From assembly GCA_944323625.1 (NCBI GenBank), contig CALUTD010000010.1, positions 1 through 64,000 of the forward strand: DNA of 64,000 nt. The letters run 5' to 3'. Positions within the stretch are counted from its first letter, which is position 1, and each line of letters starts with the position of its first letter. Position numbers and translations under genes: made by a program. This DNA comes from Candidatus Gastranaerophilales bacterium. Its GTDB lineage: Bacteria > Cyanobacteriota > Vampirovibrionia > Gastranaerophilales > Gastranaerophilaceae. Of the stretch, positions 46,820 to 55,179 are shown piece after piece. Below the pieces are notes generated by a model. It did not search any database. It was not told the DNA's origin and saw only the letters and a program-made list of their open reading frames with translations.

Positions 46820-47650
46820 TTATAAACTCAAATAGTAATCTTTCAGAATTTTTGTATCTGTTTCAATATTGGGGCTTTCACAAACAAGAACACCTTTGAT
46901 GTCAAACTTTTTAAATGCTTTCAAAAGGTCTTTATAATTCATATCGCTTTCTTCAAAAATTAAGTGATTCTTTTCACCTTTCATACCATACTCAATACCC
47001 GCAAGATGTGCATGAAAATTATTAAAAACATCGTTTCCGAGTTCAGTACCTACATATTCAAGCATTTTTGAAAATTCATCATAAGTATTATATAAACCGT
47101 TATAGCGGGCATGAATATGTGAAAAATCTATGCAGGGAAGAACATTTTTAAAATGTTTTGATAGCTCAACGATTTCTTCAAGAGTTCCCCATTGAGTACC
47201 TTTTCCTGTAGTTTCGGGTCTTATCCAAATATCATTATTTTCTTCATCAAGAGTATTTGTAATTCTCTCTATTGCACTATAAACCGTCTTAAAAACATCA
47301 TCAGGATGTTTTCCCATATAAAAAGCAGCATGAAAAGTAATGCTGTAAGCACCTATATTTTGGCCGACTCTTGCAGTTTCTAATATTCTTTGGATACTTG
47401 CTTCAATTTTTTCTTCTTCTTTTGAATTTAAATTTATATAAAATGGTGCGTGACATGTAACTTTTAAATTATTTTCGGAAGTAAAAGACTTAACAAATTG
47501 TTGAGTTTCTTCATTCATTCTGACACCGTGAACAAACTCAACTTCAAGTCCGTCAAGATTCATATCTTTTATAATTTGGAGCCCTGTTTTATATCCTTTA
47601 TTTTCAGAAGCAAGCGGTAAACCTGCAGTTACAATATTAAGCTTATTCAC
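46820..47650 (-). CDS. Endonuclease IV/xylose-isomerase-like TIM-barrel protein
   Basis: A 276-residue AP2Ec-type TIM barrel with GLEVEFVHG, VTCHAPFYINL, ITFHAAFYMG, IRPETTGKGTQWGTLEEIVEL, CIDFSHIHAR, HAHLAGIEYG and VLVCESPNIE. These His, Glu and Asp ligands match deoxyribonuclease IV (Nfo), which cuts at abasic sites. Sugar-isomerase relatives share the fold, but ETTGKGTQWG favours Nfo. I take the GTG at 47650 with AAAGGAG upstream. It overlaps the formyltransferase gene by 8 bases. Confidence 0.82.
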   Translation of the reverse strand: MNKLNIVTAGLPLASENKGYKTGLQIIKDMNLDGLEVEFVHGVRMNEETQQFVKSFTSENNLKVTCHAPFYINLNSKEEEKIEASIQRILETARVGQNIGAYSITFHAAFYMGKHPDDVFKTVYSAIERITNTLDEENNDIWIRPETTGKGTQWGTLEEIVELSKHFKNVLPCIDFSHIHARYNGLYNTYDEFSKMLEYVGTELGNDVFNNFHAHLAGIEYGMKGEKNHLIFEESDMNYKDLLKAFKKFDIKGVLVCESPNIETDTKILKDYYLSL

Positions 47651-48590
47651 TGTATAAAATTTCTCCTTTTTTAGGATTAACGCGTTCAACAAAATCACGT
47701 CCTGAAGATATAAAGAAGCCTCCGTATTGAACGGAATCTATTTCAAGAACATCTTTACCGCATGCAACTTTGAATGATCCTTTTGTGTCACAAATTGACC
47801 CGGGGGTTAAATTATGTCTTTTCTCTATTACATAAGCGGAATTTATTCTGAGTATTGTACCGTTATATCTAGTTATAGCACCTATAAAAGGATTTAATCC
47901 CCGAATAAAACGCTCAATTTCTTCCGCCGTTTTATTCCAATCAATAAAGATGTTTTTCTTCTGAAAAGAAAGTGACTCGGCTTTCTTAAAATCACCGTCC
48001 TTTGGCTGAGGTCTTCTCGGAAATTCATTATTTTCATAATAATCAAGAGCTTCATATAACATTGAAGCACACATTATGTTGGTTCTGTAAAACAAAGTTC
48101 CCATGGTTTCATTTAAATCAAGGTTAAAACGATATTGAGAAATAATATCTCCCGTGTCAAAATTTTCATCCATATAATGAAGAGTGATTGCAGAAGTTTC
48201 CTCCCCATTAATAATAACATGCGAATAAGGATTGGCACCCCGATAGTCAGGCAGCATTGAAGGATGAAGATTTATAAACCCGTCTTTTGTAAGTTTTAAT
48301 AATTCTTTCGGGAGTTTTTCGCTAAAAGATGCAACTACACCTAAATCCGCATCAAGATTCTTTATTCTTTGAAGAAAACCTTTATCACTAAGACTTATAT
48401 TGTAATCAATAACATTAAGACCGAGTGATTGAGCCAAATCTACAAGCAATTTATTGGTTGAGTCTGTTTTCGCCGGAGGAATTACCCCTACAATATTAAT
48501 CCCGTTTGCAGCCAGTTTATTTAAACACACCAGCGCCATATCAGGCATCCCGACAAATAGTATTTTCTTTTTATACTCTTTTTTAACCAT
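47643..48590 (-). CDS. Formyltransferase family protein (Fmt-like)
   Basis: A 315-residue protein with the formyltransferase Rossmann domain: FINLHPSMLPDYRGANPYSHVIINGEE, ITLHYMDENFDTGDII and the catalytic Asn-His-Asp set, then a C-terminal OB-like domain (FIRGLNPFIGAITRYNG). Typical Fmt has HASLLPxxRGAAPI; the HPSMLPDYRGANPY pattern here also fits ArnA-like and other sugar or tRNA formyltransferases. Formylation of Met-tRNA is the most economical guess. It is coupled to the endonuclease IV-like and PPTase genes downstream. Confidence 0.78.
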   Translation of the reverse strand: MVKKEYKKKILFVGMPDMALVCLNKLAANGINIVGVIPPAKTDSTNKLLVDLAQSLGLNVIDYNISLSDKGFLQRIKNLDADLGVVASFSEKLPKELLKLTKDGFINLHPSMLPDYRGANPYSHVIINGEETSAITLHYMDENFDTGDIISQYRFNLDLNETMGTLFYRTNIMCASMLYEALDYYENNEFPRRPQPKDGDFKKAESLSFQKKNIFIDWNKTAEEIERFIRGLNPFIGAITRYNGTILRINSAYVIEKRHNLTPGSICDTKGSFKVACGKDVLEIDSVQYGGFFISSGRDFVERVNPKKGEILYSE

Positions 48591-48658
48591 ATCTATTCCT
48601 TGCTCTTATTATAACAAAAAATAGAAAAATTTGACCGGATAGATTATTTATCTAAAAA

Positions 48659-49363
48659 TTACAATCTATGCGGGTAATCATTTTTAAATTCCCATCCGTC
48701 AAGAAATAACAAATATGTACAAGAATAATTGCCACTATTACAGTGACTTATTGTTTCTTCTCTTGTGTAACCTTCGTTAAAACCTCCACATTCATCAATT
48801 GTCATCGGTACAAATCCATGGCAGATATTTTCTGATGCCGAATTTGAAGGATCACCGGCTATTCCAATTTGAAAAGAAAATATATCTCTTCCTTGTTTAT
48901 TTGGATTTTTCCATCCGTTTAAGTCAAAATCAAAAGTCATTCCCGATCTTGAAGTACTTCCTGTCATATTATAAAAACCAAAAAATGTACCGTCATTTAA
49001 AAAACAAGCAGGATATATATTTATATAGCTTAATTCGCTATCCATAGGTGCAAATCCATATCCATCTTCATACTCAATTTCTTTTACTTCACCTAAAGTA
49101 CAATTCATATATTTTGCCAAATATTTTTCAAACACTTCTTTAGCACCTATTGAATAGTCCCACTCATAGGCAGGCATGCCCCACTCGGTTTCTGCCAGTT
49201 TTACGGCATTTGACATTGTTGAATAAAACTTTTTTAACCTCGCAGAATACTCCGTTCTTTTATGATTTGCCATTATCATCGGAACGGTTATTGCAGCTAT
49301 TATACCGATTATAACCAAAGTTATAAGTACTTCTGCAAGCGTAAACGATTTATTTTTATCCAT
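48659..49363 (-). CDS. Pilin-like (type IV/II pseudopilin) protein
   Basis: A 234-residue protein. MDKNKS leads to the pilin helix FTLAEVLITLVIIGIIAAITVP, then KRTEYSARLKKFYSTMSNAVKLAETEWG, a globular domain with several Cys, and the tail CTYLLFLDGWEFKNDYPHRL. It is the closest intact relative of the G-tract pilin (32872-33640) but has a normal, uninterrupted start with AAGGAG. The residue before the Phe is Ser. A strong promoter (TTGACT-16-TATAAT) lies upstream. It is divergent from an XRE-type regulator. Confidence 0.88.
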   Translation of the reverse strand: MDKNKSFTLAEVLITLVIIGIIAAITVPMIMANHKRTEYSARLKKFYSTMSNAVKLAETEWGMPAYEWDYSIGAKEVFEKYLAKYMNCTLGEVKEIEYEDGYGFAPMDSELSYINIYPACFLNDGTFFGFYNMTGSTSRSGMTFDFDLNGWKNPNKQGRDIFSFQIGIAGDPSNSASENICHGFVPMTIDECGGFNEGYTREETISHCNSGNYSCTYLLFLDGWEFKNDYPHRL

Positions 49364-49384
49364 ATTACTCTCCTTGTTTATATA

Positions 49385-49412
49385 ATTATATTTATATATA
49401 ATTGATAGTCAA
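49385..49412 (-). promoter_or_regulatory. Promoter of pilin gene
   Basis: TTGACT, 16 bases, TATAAT on the minus strand, about 20 bases before the ATG. This is the best sigma70-like match in the window. Confidence 0.65.
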
Positions 49413-49476
49413 TATTAAAATATAAAATATCATTATAAATAGTTTACTATTAAAATTAATATTACACAAGTTAGTA

Positions 49477-49496
49477 TAGACAAAATCAATCGTCTA
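49477..49496. promoter_or_regulatory. Candidate operator for the XRE regulator
   Basis: TAGAC and GTCTA are inverted around 10 bases, ending 10 bases before the regulator's ATG. The position suits autorepression and possibly control of the divergent pilin gene. Confidence 0.4.
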
Positions 49497-49506
49497 AAAT
49501 AAAGTT

Positions 49507-49725
49507 ATGAAAGACGAATTATTATTTAGAATAGGACAAAGTGTACGCTATCTCAGAGTTAAACAAGGAATGTCACAGGAGGAGCTGGCATTTAAATCGG
49601 AACTTAACATGAATTCAATAAGCACACTTGAGCGAGGAATAAATAATGTCAAAATTAAAACATTATACAGAATTGCTGAGGCTCTGAATGTTGATATAGT
49701 GGATATATTAAAATGCAAGTTTTAA
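49507..49725 (+). CDS. XRE-family HTH transcriptional regulator
   Basis: A 72-residue single-domain repressor-like protein: IGQSVRYLRVKQGMSQEELAFKSELNMNSISTLERGINNVKIKTLYRIAEALNV is a full Cro/C1-type helix-turn-helix (residues about 8-62). There is no sensor domain. It sits 143 bases from the divergent pilin gene with an inverted repeat just before its start. Whether it controls the pilin gene is inference. Small XRE proteins are also found in phage and toxin-antitoxin loci, but no partner is present. Confidence 0.9.
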   Translation: MKDELLFRIGQSVRYLRVKQGMSQEELAFKSELNMNSISTLERGINNVKIKTLYRIAEALNVDIVDILKCKF

Positions 49726-49744
49726 GTCTGTTTTGTATTAAAAT

Positions 49745-50191
49745 CTAATTAATAAGTATTTTAAATATTGCTTTTTTTACATGTTCTTCTTTTTCAACGG
49801 AAACTGCCGGCATGTGAGCATCTTCGGGAAAAAATATAAGGAAGTTTGTATTATCGGCTAATATTTTATCTACTTTCCCCGTTAAAAACATTACGTCCTT
49901 TTCTTCGTTGTATACTTCCGTAACTGTTGTATTTTTTATATTTGTGTAGCCCATATATTCTCTACCTTTTACAACAACTTGAATATCGATATATTTTTTA
50001 TGAGCTTCAAGCTTTTGAGAAGGTTTTGTTTCATATTCATTCAAATTAAAAAATATATCATTACCTTTTAACTCATATCTGCCGCAGGGCATGTCGTTTA
50101 AATTATGAGTTTTCAAATAATCAAAAACAATTTTAAAATTTTTATTTATATTCAAATACTTGTCAGATTCCGTTAAAACATCAACTATCAT
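49745..50191 (-). CDS. YhcH/YjgK/YiaL family protein
   Basis: A 148-residue cupin-like protein of the DUF386/EbgC family: LNDMPCGRYELKGNDIFFNLNEYET, EAHKKYIDIQVVVKGREYMGY and FFPEDAHMP supply the metal-binding His, Glu and Asp. Members associate with sialic acid and other sugar catabolism, possibly as anomer-acting enzymes. No sugar genes are adjacent, so its role here is open. ATG with AAGGAG upstream. Confidence 0.88.
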   Translation of the reverse strand: MIVDVLTESDKYLNINKNFKIVFDYLKTHNLNDMPCGRYELKGNDIFFNLNEYETKPSQKLEAHKKYIDIQVVVKGREYMGYTNIKNTTVTEVYNEEKDVMFLTGKVDKILADNTNFLIFFPEDAHMPAVSVEKEEHVKKAIFKILIN

Positions 50192-50323
50192 TGGGCTTAC
50201 TCCTTTTTTTATAATGTAACATAAAATTTTACATTTGTTAAATAAAAAAGCAATTTTTGTGAATAAAAATACTTTATTAATATGTAGATAGTTAAAATAA
50301 ACATTATCTTGCGGGAGAAGAAA

Positions 50324-50527
50324 ATGAATGAATCACAACTAAATGCAGTACTTGGAACAATTCCTGAACCATTAAGGAACAGATATGATCTATCTTCAAG
50401 GAAACAAAGAGAAGAAATTCAACGTATAGTAAGAATTTTTGCAATCAATGAAGAACAAAAAAATAAACATAAAATGTTATCAATAAAAAATCTTGCAACA
50501 ATGAAAGTTGTATTTAGCAACAATTAA
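50324..50527 (+). CDS. Small hypothetical protein
   Basis: A 67-residue, Lys/Arg/Gln-rich, mostly helical protein beginning MNESQLNAVLGTIPEPLRNRYDLSS. It has no membrane segment and no Cys, and I recognise no family. The ATG follows GGGAGAAG; an upstream TTG at 50309 would include that ribosome site, so the later start is preferred. The last 4 bases overlap the convergent GNAT gene. Confidence 0.65.
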   Translation: MNESQLNAVLGTIPEPLRNRYDLSSRKQREEIQRIVRIFAINEEQKNKHKMLSIKNLATMKVVFSNN

Positions 50528-51516
50528 ACAGATACCGGGCGGTACGCCTGTTGATAAGTGTATTGCTGTGAGAATCCGGTTGAAGTATACATATAATATG
50601 CGGGAATATTATCGGAATCACAGCTTACATTTAGTTCTTTCAGGCTTTTCCCCTTTGAGATTACCTCGGTTAACAAATTATCAATAAGCTGTTTGAGTAA
50701 TATTTTACCAAGTCCTTTACCTCTATGCTTTTTTAATATAGCGGCAATTGGGATATTGGCAATATTATCGTTTGTCAGATTCGCAAAGATTAGACCTACG
50801 GGTCTGTTTTTAAACAGTACAACCTTAGTAATTTCAGGCAAAAATTTACCGTAAATATTATCTGTAATCTTTTCAATAATATCCATAGAACCTCTTTCAG
50901 AGGTAAAACGTTTATCAAATAAAGCATCCGATGAATCTTTAAAAGCATTATGAACTATTTGTGCGGCTGCTTTTAAATATGATTGTTTCCAATCTGTAAT
51001 TGTATATTTATTTTCCAATGGCGGAACATAAATTTCTTTAATTGTATTCAAAGCATTAACATCTGAAAGATTAAAGGCAAGTACAGATGTCGAAACAGTT
51101 TTAAAGCCCAATTTTGTTATTTCGGATGAAAACTGAGCCTGTTTTCCAAGCATAGGATAAGTTACAACTTTTTCATTTAACAAATGTTTGTTTATGTCTA
51201 AAAACTTTTGAATTAAAAGTTTTCTTTTTGCATTTAGGTTTTCATTTCCGATACAATGAACAATATTTAGTTCTAAAGATTCCGATATCATTGTAGTATA
51301 AACTAAAAAACCTGTAGGAATTCCGTCTTCAAAAAGAATCAAACAATGTATTAAACCTTTTTCAACACTTTTTACGAAATTGTCATAATCCAAAGGCTCA
51401 AGCTCAAAGTTATAATCAGAAGCCGCATTGAGTTTGAAATCATTATATACTCCCGAAAATATTCTGTAAAAATCTTTTCTGTATGATTCAACTTTATATA
51501 TTGTTATATTTGCCAT
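50524..51516 (-). CDS. GNAT family acetyltransferase, two-domain
   Basis: A 330-residue protein. The C-terminal half (about 180-325) has the acetyl-CoA loop KKHRGKGLGKILLKQL and the later CDSDNIPAYYMYTSTGF, a typical GNAT. The N-terminal half resembles a degenerate GNAT repeat (ILFEDGIPTGFLVYTT). The substrate cannot be predicted. It lies 11 bases after ribBA on the same strand and may share its transcript. Confidence 0.82.
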   Translation of the reverse strand: MANITIYKVESYRKDFYRIFSGVYNDFKLNAASDYNFELEPLDYDNFVKSVEKGLIHCLILFEDGIPTGFLVYTTMISESLELNIVHCIGNENLNAKRKLLIQKFLDINKHLLNEKVVTYPMLGKQAQFSSEITKLGFKTVSTSVLAFNLSDVNALNTIKEIYVPPLENKYTITDWKQSYLKAAAQIVHNAFKDSSDALFDKRFTSERGSMDIIEKITDNIYGKFLPEITKVVLFKNRPVGLIFANLTNDNIANIPIAAILKKHRGKGLGKILLKQLIDNLLTEVISKGKSLKELNVSCDSDNIPAYYMYTSTGFSQQYTYQQAYRPVSV

Positions 51517-51527
51517 AAATTTCTTTC

Positions 51528-52739
51528 TTATATGTCAATTAAATGTTCCATTTTATCGATTTTAGTATGAATATATTTTTCGTTATATTTATTCAGAGGA
51601 GTTTTTAAAGCAACTCTTTCAACTATTTCAAGTCCGTAACCTTTTAAAGCAACTATCTTTGTGGGATTATTGGTTATTAACTTAAATTTTGTATAACCTA
51701 AATCTCTTAATATTTGAGCACCTATACCATAATTTCTTAAATCAGGCATAAACCCTAAAGATATATTTGCCTGAACGGTATCTTGTCCTTTTTCCTGAAG
51801 TGCGTATGCTTTAATTTTATTAACAAGTCCGATTCCTCTGCCTTCATGACCTCTTATATAAACAAGAGCGCCTTTTCCATAATTTTCTATTAATCTTAAA
51901 GCAGATTCCAATTGATTTTGACAATCACATCTTTTAGAGTGAAATATATCTCCCGTAAGACATTCACTATGTACTCTTACCATAGGTATTTTATTTGAAC
52001 CGTCATCTTTAACAATTGCAACTTGGTCAACACCTCCAAGAGTATTGGTATATCCGTATACTTTAAAATCTCCGAAGTCGGAAGGAAGTTTAGCTTCGGC
52101 TTCACGTTTCATAAACATTTCTTTTTGGAGTCGGTATTCAATTAACTGAGCTACAGTAATAAATTTAAGATTATATTTTTTTGAAAACTCAACTAAATCA
52201 TCACGTCTTGCCATAGTGCCGTCATCTTTTACAATTTCACATATAACAGCCGCAGGGTTTAACCCCGCAAGACGGGCCAAATCAACAGAAGCTTCGGTAT
52301 GACCGACTCTTTCTAGTACTCCTCCCTTTCTTGCTATTAACGGAAATACATGCCCGGGGCGAGATAAATCTGAAGCCAAAGCATCATTTGCTATTGCAAC
52401 TTCTATTGTTTTTGCTCTGTCATAAGCACTTACACCCGTTGTAACACCGAATTTTCTAACTGCATCTATACTTTGAGTAAATGCTGTACCTTTAGGATCA
52501 GTACTATGACTAACCATTTCAGTCAACCCAAGTTTATCAGCCTTTTCTCTTGTAATCGCTAGACATAATACTCCTTTACATTTCGATATCAGAAAATTAA
52601 CAACTTCGGGATCCGCAAATTGAGCCGGAACTATAACATCTCCTTCATTTTCTCTATCTTCATCATCCGCTACTATAACCGGTTTACCGTTTTTGAAATC
52701 TTCTATTGCTTCTTCTATTGTATTAAACTTTATTTCCAT
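51528..52739 (-). CDS. ribBA: Bifunctional 3,4-dihydroxy-2-butanone 4-phosphate synthase/GTP cyclohydrolase II
   Basis: Makes both riboflavin precursors. The RibB half (1-200) has VADDEDRENEGDVI and the RPGHVFPLIARKGGVLERVGHTEA region. The RibA half (about 205-403) has VHSECLTGDIFHSKRCDC (zinc Cys), RGHEGRGIGL and NIPxxL-like variation in its tail. The 403-residue length is typical of the fusion. It begins 2 bases after ribE. ribD and ribH are not in the window, and no FMN riboswitch is visible ahead of the pair. Confidence 0.97.
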   Translation of the reverse strand: MEIKFNTIEEAIEDFKNGKPVIVADDEDRENEGDVIVPAQFADPEVVNFLISKCKGVLCLAITREKADKLGLTEMVSHSTDPKGTAFTQSIDAVRKFGVTTGVSAYDRAKTIEVAIANDALASDLSRPGHVFPLIARKGGVLERVGHTEASVDLARLAGLNPAAVICEIVKDDGTMARRDDLVEFSKKYNLKFITVAQLIEYRLQKEMFMKREAEAKLPSDFGDFKVYGYTNTLGGVDQVAIVKDDGSNKIPMVRVHSECLTGDIFHSKRCDCQNQLESALRLIENYGKGALVYIRGHEGRGIGLVNKIKAYALQEKGQDTVQANISLGFMPDLRNYGIGAQILRDLGYTKFKLITNNPTKIVALKGYGLEIVERVALKTPLNKYNEKYIHTKIDKMEHLIDI

Positions 52740-52741
52740 AC

Positions 52742-53383
52742 TTACACAAACCCATTTTCAACCAAAAAACCATAACTTACTTTACTTGTATTATCTTTTG
52801 AATTTAAAATTTTTTCAACATATTTTGCAAATAAATCTGTTTCAATATTAACTTTATCACCACTTTTTAATAATGAAAGATTAACCTCTCTTAAAGTTGC
52901 CGGTATAAGTTCAACTGAAAATATATTATCTTTTACTGAAGCAACCGTTAGACTTACACCGTTTATCGCAATTGAGCCTTTATAAATAACATACTTAGAA
53001 AATTCTTTTGGAATTTTAAAGAAAAATTCTTTTGAAAATCCGTCATTTTTATAGTTTAAAAATTCTCCGATAGTGTCTATATGCCCTGATACTATATGCC
53101 CGTCCAGCCTTTTATTTAAAGTTAAAGCTCTTTCAAGATTGACAAAATCACCCGTTTTTAATCTATTAAAGCAGGTAACTCTTAAAGTTTCATTAGAGGC
53201 AAAAACTTTTATATAATCCGAACCAAATTCTTCCACTGTTTGGCAGGCACCATTAACACAAATACTTACTCCATATTTTACATCAGACAATACTAGCTTA
53301 CACTCTATTGTAAGTTCCATTCCCTGTTTAGAAATTTTTATATTTCTGATTTTGCCCTGTTCTTCTATTAATCCTGTAAACAT
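52742..53383 (-). CDS. ribE: Riboflavin synthase alpha subunit
   Basis: Dismutates two lumazines to riboflavin. The protein has two internal barrel repeats: MFTGLIEEQG with VNGACQTVEEF, and DGHIVSGHIDTIGEF with AINGVSLTVAS. The 213-residue length is typical. It is 20 bases downstream of a membrane/TPR gene, so there is no room for a riboswitch of its own. With ribBA it supplies two of the pathway steps. Confidence 0.96.
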   Translation of the reverse strand: MFTGLIEEQGKIRNIKISKQGMELTIECKLVLSDVKYGVSICVNGACQTVEEFGSDYIKVFASNETLRVTCFNRLKTGDFVNLERALTLNKRLDGHIVSGHIDTIGEFLNYKNDGFSKEFFFKIPKEFSKYVIYKGSIAINGVSLTVASVKDNIFSVELIPATLREVNLSLLKSGDKVNIETDLFAKYVEKILNSKDNTSKVSYGFLVENGFV

Positions 53384-53403
53384 AAGTTTATTTTAACACA
53401 AAT

Positions 53404-54609
53404 TCACAGCTTCATTAACTTATATATTTCTAAATACTTAATATAATCATCTAGTGAATAATTATAACTATTATTTATTCTTTTGTCCTTTAATTGGGAA
53501 TATAACTTTTGTGCTTGTTCTTTCTTTCCGGTTTTATAAAGTATATATATATTAGCATTTATATAGAATCTGCTTTTTTTAGAATTTTTTTCATCTTCTT
53601 CTTTTTGTTTTTTTGCATAATATAAAGCTTTATTATAATCTTTGTTTTTAATAAAAACTATACCATACAGCTTGTTAAGTCCCTTTTTATCACTGGGAAG
53701 TTTATTTAAATATTTAAGCGAATTATCATAATCACCTCTATATATATATAAATTTGCCTTTAAAAAATCTGTATTATAATTTGCTTCATCAAGTTTTTTA
53801 AGAATATACTCAGCATGTTCTTCATCTTGTAAATCCAATGCTGTAAAAAAATTCATAATGTAATTATAAGTTCCGTCAAGTTTTGCATATTCTACGGTAT
53901 ATTTTCTCCAAACCTTTATTAATTGTCTAAGTTTTTCTGATTTAAAATCAGGAAACTTTTGCGCAAAAATTTCATCATACATATAGCTATTCAAAAAAAT
54001 AACAGCAGATGACATTATATAATGTTTCACTGGAGGTAAAACCGCCACATCCATAGCTTTTTTATAAACAAAAAATTCATACCTATTTTTGAGAGCCATC
54101 TCATTATTAAATAATCCTATCATCATAAATGGTTTCATAAAATATAATGTTATAATTATGAACATAATTGAATATAGATATCTAAAACTAATCTTTTCTT
54201 TTTTAAGTAAAATTTTACCAATTACTGCTATAGAAGTAAAAATAATTATTAATATAACTGATAGTACTATTATATAAGGGAAAATAAAGTATAAATATTG
54301 CCCCAACACCATGTTCATAGTCTGAGAAAATGAAGAAGGAATTATATCTCCCATCAATCCCTCTGTCATAGTGTATGGTATATAAATTAAAAGAAATAAC
54401 CAAATTAGTAGTAAAATTAGTGTAGCGTAAAAAATTTTATTATTAAACACTTTACCCATAAACAGTTTTATCTCTATAATCAAAAACATAAGAATAAAGG
54501 GCAAAAATCCTATTATATAATAAATTGAGTATTTCATATTATCCATTACAAAATTAATCAGATTTTGAAACATGAATATTTTCTCCATTCTTGCATTCAA
54601 TATTTTCAT
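53404..54609 (-). CDS. Membrane protein with TPR-like C-terminus
   Basis: A 401-residue protein with four hydrophobic helices (about 31-51, 62-80, 110-132, 145-165), then TPR-like helices (YRGDYDNSLKYLNKLPS, NKDYNKALYYAKKQKEE, TGKKEQAQKLYSQL). A later ATG at 54573 has a better Shine-Dalgarno (GGAG) and may be the true start, giving 389 residues. The architecture resembles membrane proteins with periplasmic TPR domains. It lies upstream of ribE on the same strand. Function unknown. Confidence 0.75.
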   Translation of the reverse strand: MKILNARMEKIFMFQNLINFVMDNMKYSIYYIIGFLPFILMFLIIEIKLFMGKVFNNKIFYATLILLLIWLFLLIYIPYTMTEGLMGDIIPSSFSQTMNMVLGQYLYFIFPYIIVLSVILIIIFTSIAVIGKILLKKEKISFRYLYSIMFIIITLYFMKPFMMIGLFNNEMALKNRYEFFVYKKAMDVAVLPPVKHYIMSSAVIFLNSYMYDEIFAQKFPDFKSEKLRQLIKVWRKYTVEYAKLDGTYNYIMNFFTALDLQDEEHAEYILKKLDEANYNTDFLKANLYIYRGDYDNSLKYLNKLPSDKKGLNKLYGIVFIKNKDYNKALYYAKKQKEEDEKNSKKSRFYINANIYILYKTGKKEQAQKLYSQLKDKRINNSYNYSLDDYIKYLEIYKLMKL

Positions 54610-54735
54610 TTTTTACCTGTTTAAGAAAACATTTTAAACAAATTTTTAAAAATTGTAAACTTAACACTAGAAAAATTTTTAAAATTGTAGTAAAATTACA
54701 GAGCAATAAGTTAAGCGAAAAGGGGAAAGTAAATT

Positions 54736-54861
54736 ATGAATATGAATATTTTTAATTTTGCACAAAAAGTTTTAGGCCTTTTCGCATCATGGCTCACTTT
54801 TGAAAGCAGAGAATGGGCTTGGTGCCCCGTTCGCGTTAACAATCGTATTGACAGATTTTAA
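54736..54861 (+). CDS. trpL: Candidate trp leader peptide
   Basis: A 41-codon ORF 319 bases before trpE, with AGGGGAAAG upstream of its ATG. It has three Trp codons (19, 27, 29), including WAW at 27-29, far above normal Trp use. The second of that pair (54820-54822) abuts the left arm GTGCCCC of a terminator hairpin, and the stop codon falls in the hairpin loop. A ribosome stalled on scarce Trp-tRNA would cover the arm and let transcription continue. This is the layout of attenuation leaders. The gene symbol is by position and design, not homology. Confidence 0.6.
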   Translation: MNMNIFNFAQKVLGLFASWLTFESREWAWCPVRVNNRIDRF

Positions 54862-54890
54862 ACAATACTTGTTGGGGCACGGACTTTTTT
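54822..54890 (+). terminator. Candidate trp attenuator terminator
   Basis: GTGCCCC pairs with GGGGCAC (54874-54880). Inside, AACAA and GTATTG pair with CAATAC and TTGTT, giving about 18 bp with a 9-base and a 2-base bulge on the left. GGAC and six T follow. A short alternative hairpin GGGC-TTGGT-GCCC (54816-54828) competes for the left arm. Confidence 0.55.
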
Positions 54891-54938
54891 AAAAACATAT
54901 CGTTTGTTATGTTTTATGTTTAATCTAGTGTCGCCCGC

Positions 54939-55039
54939 ATTTTTCGCCGTGTCATCCACGCCGAAAAATTGGGACTCACGCTTTTAAAGCGCCACTCACA
55001 AAAAGTTACTCACACCCTTTGGGTTTATCGTAACTTTTT
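54939..55039 (+). promoter_or_regulatory. Structured part of the trp leader
   Basis: Two further hairpins lie between the attenuator and trpE. ATTTTTCGCCGTG/CACGCCGAAAAAT (54939-54969) has 12 of 13 pairs. AAAAAGTTAC/GTAACTTTTT (55000-55039) encloses ACCC/GGGT. The stretch is richer in GC than its flanks and has no gene. It could add regulation or be a repeat remnant. 55040-55179 shows nothing further. Confidence 0.4.
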
Positions 55040-55179
55040 GCTCGGACAGTTCTTGTGCCGTATCTGTTAAATATTAAATATAAAAAGTACGATTTGTTAA
55101 CACTTGACTGAAGGTATTTTTCACGAAACAATAAAATATCTTCGTTTTTTGTTATGTTAAAACAGAAAGAGAGCTATAA

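Noticed and set aside
52742-53403. FMN riboswitch ahead of the riboflavin genes
   Set aside because: Only 20 bases separate ribE from the upstream gene, and no conserved FMN aptamer segments are visible there or ahead of 54609.
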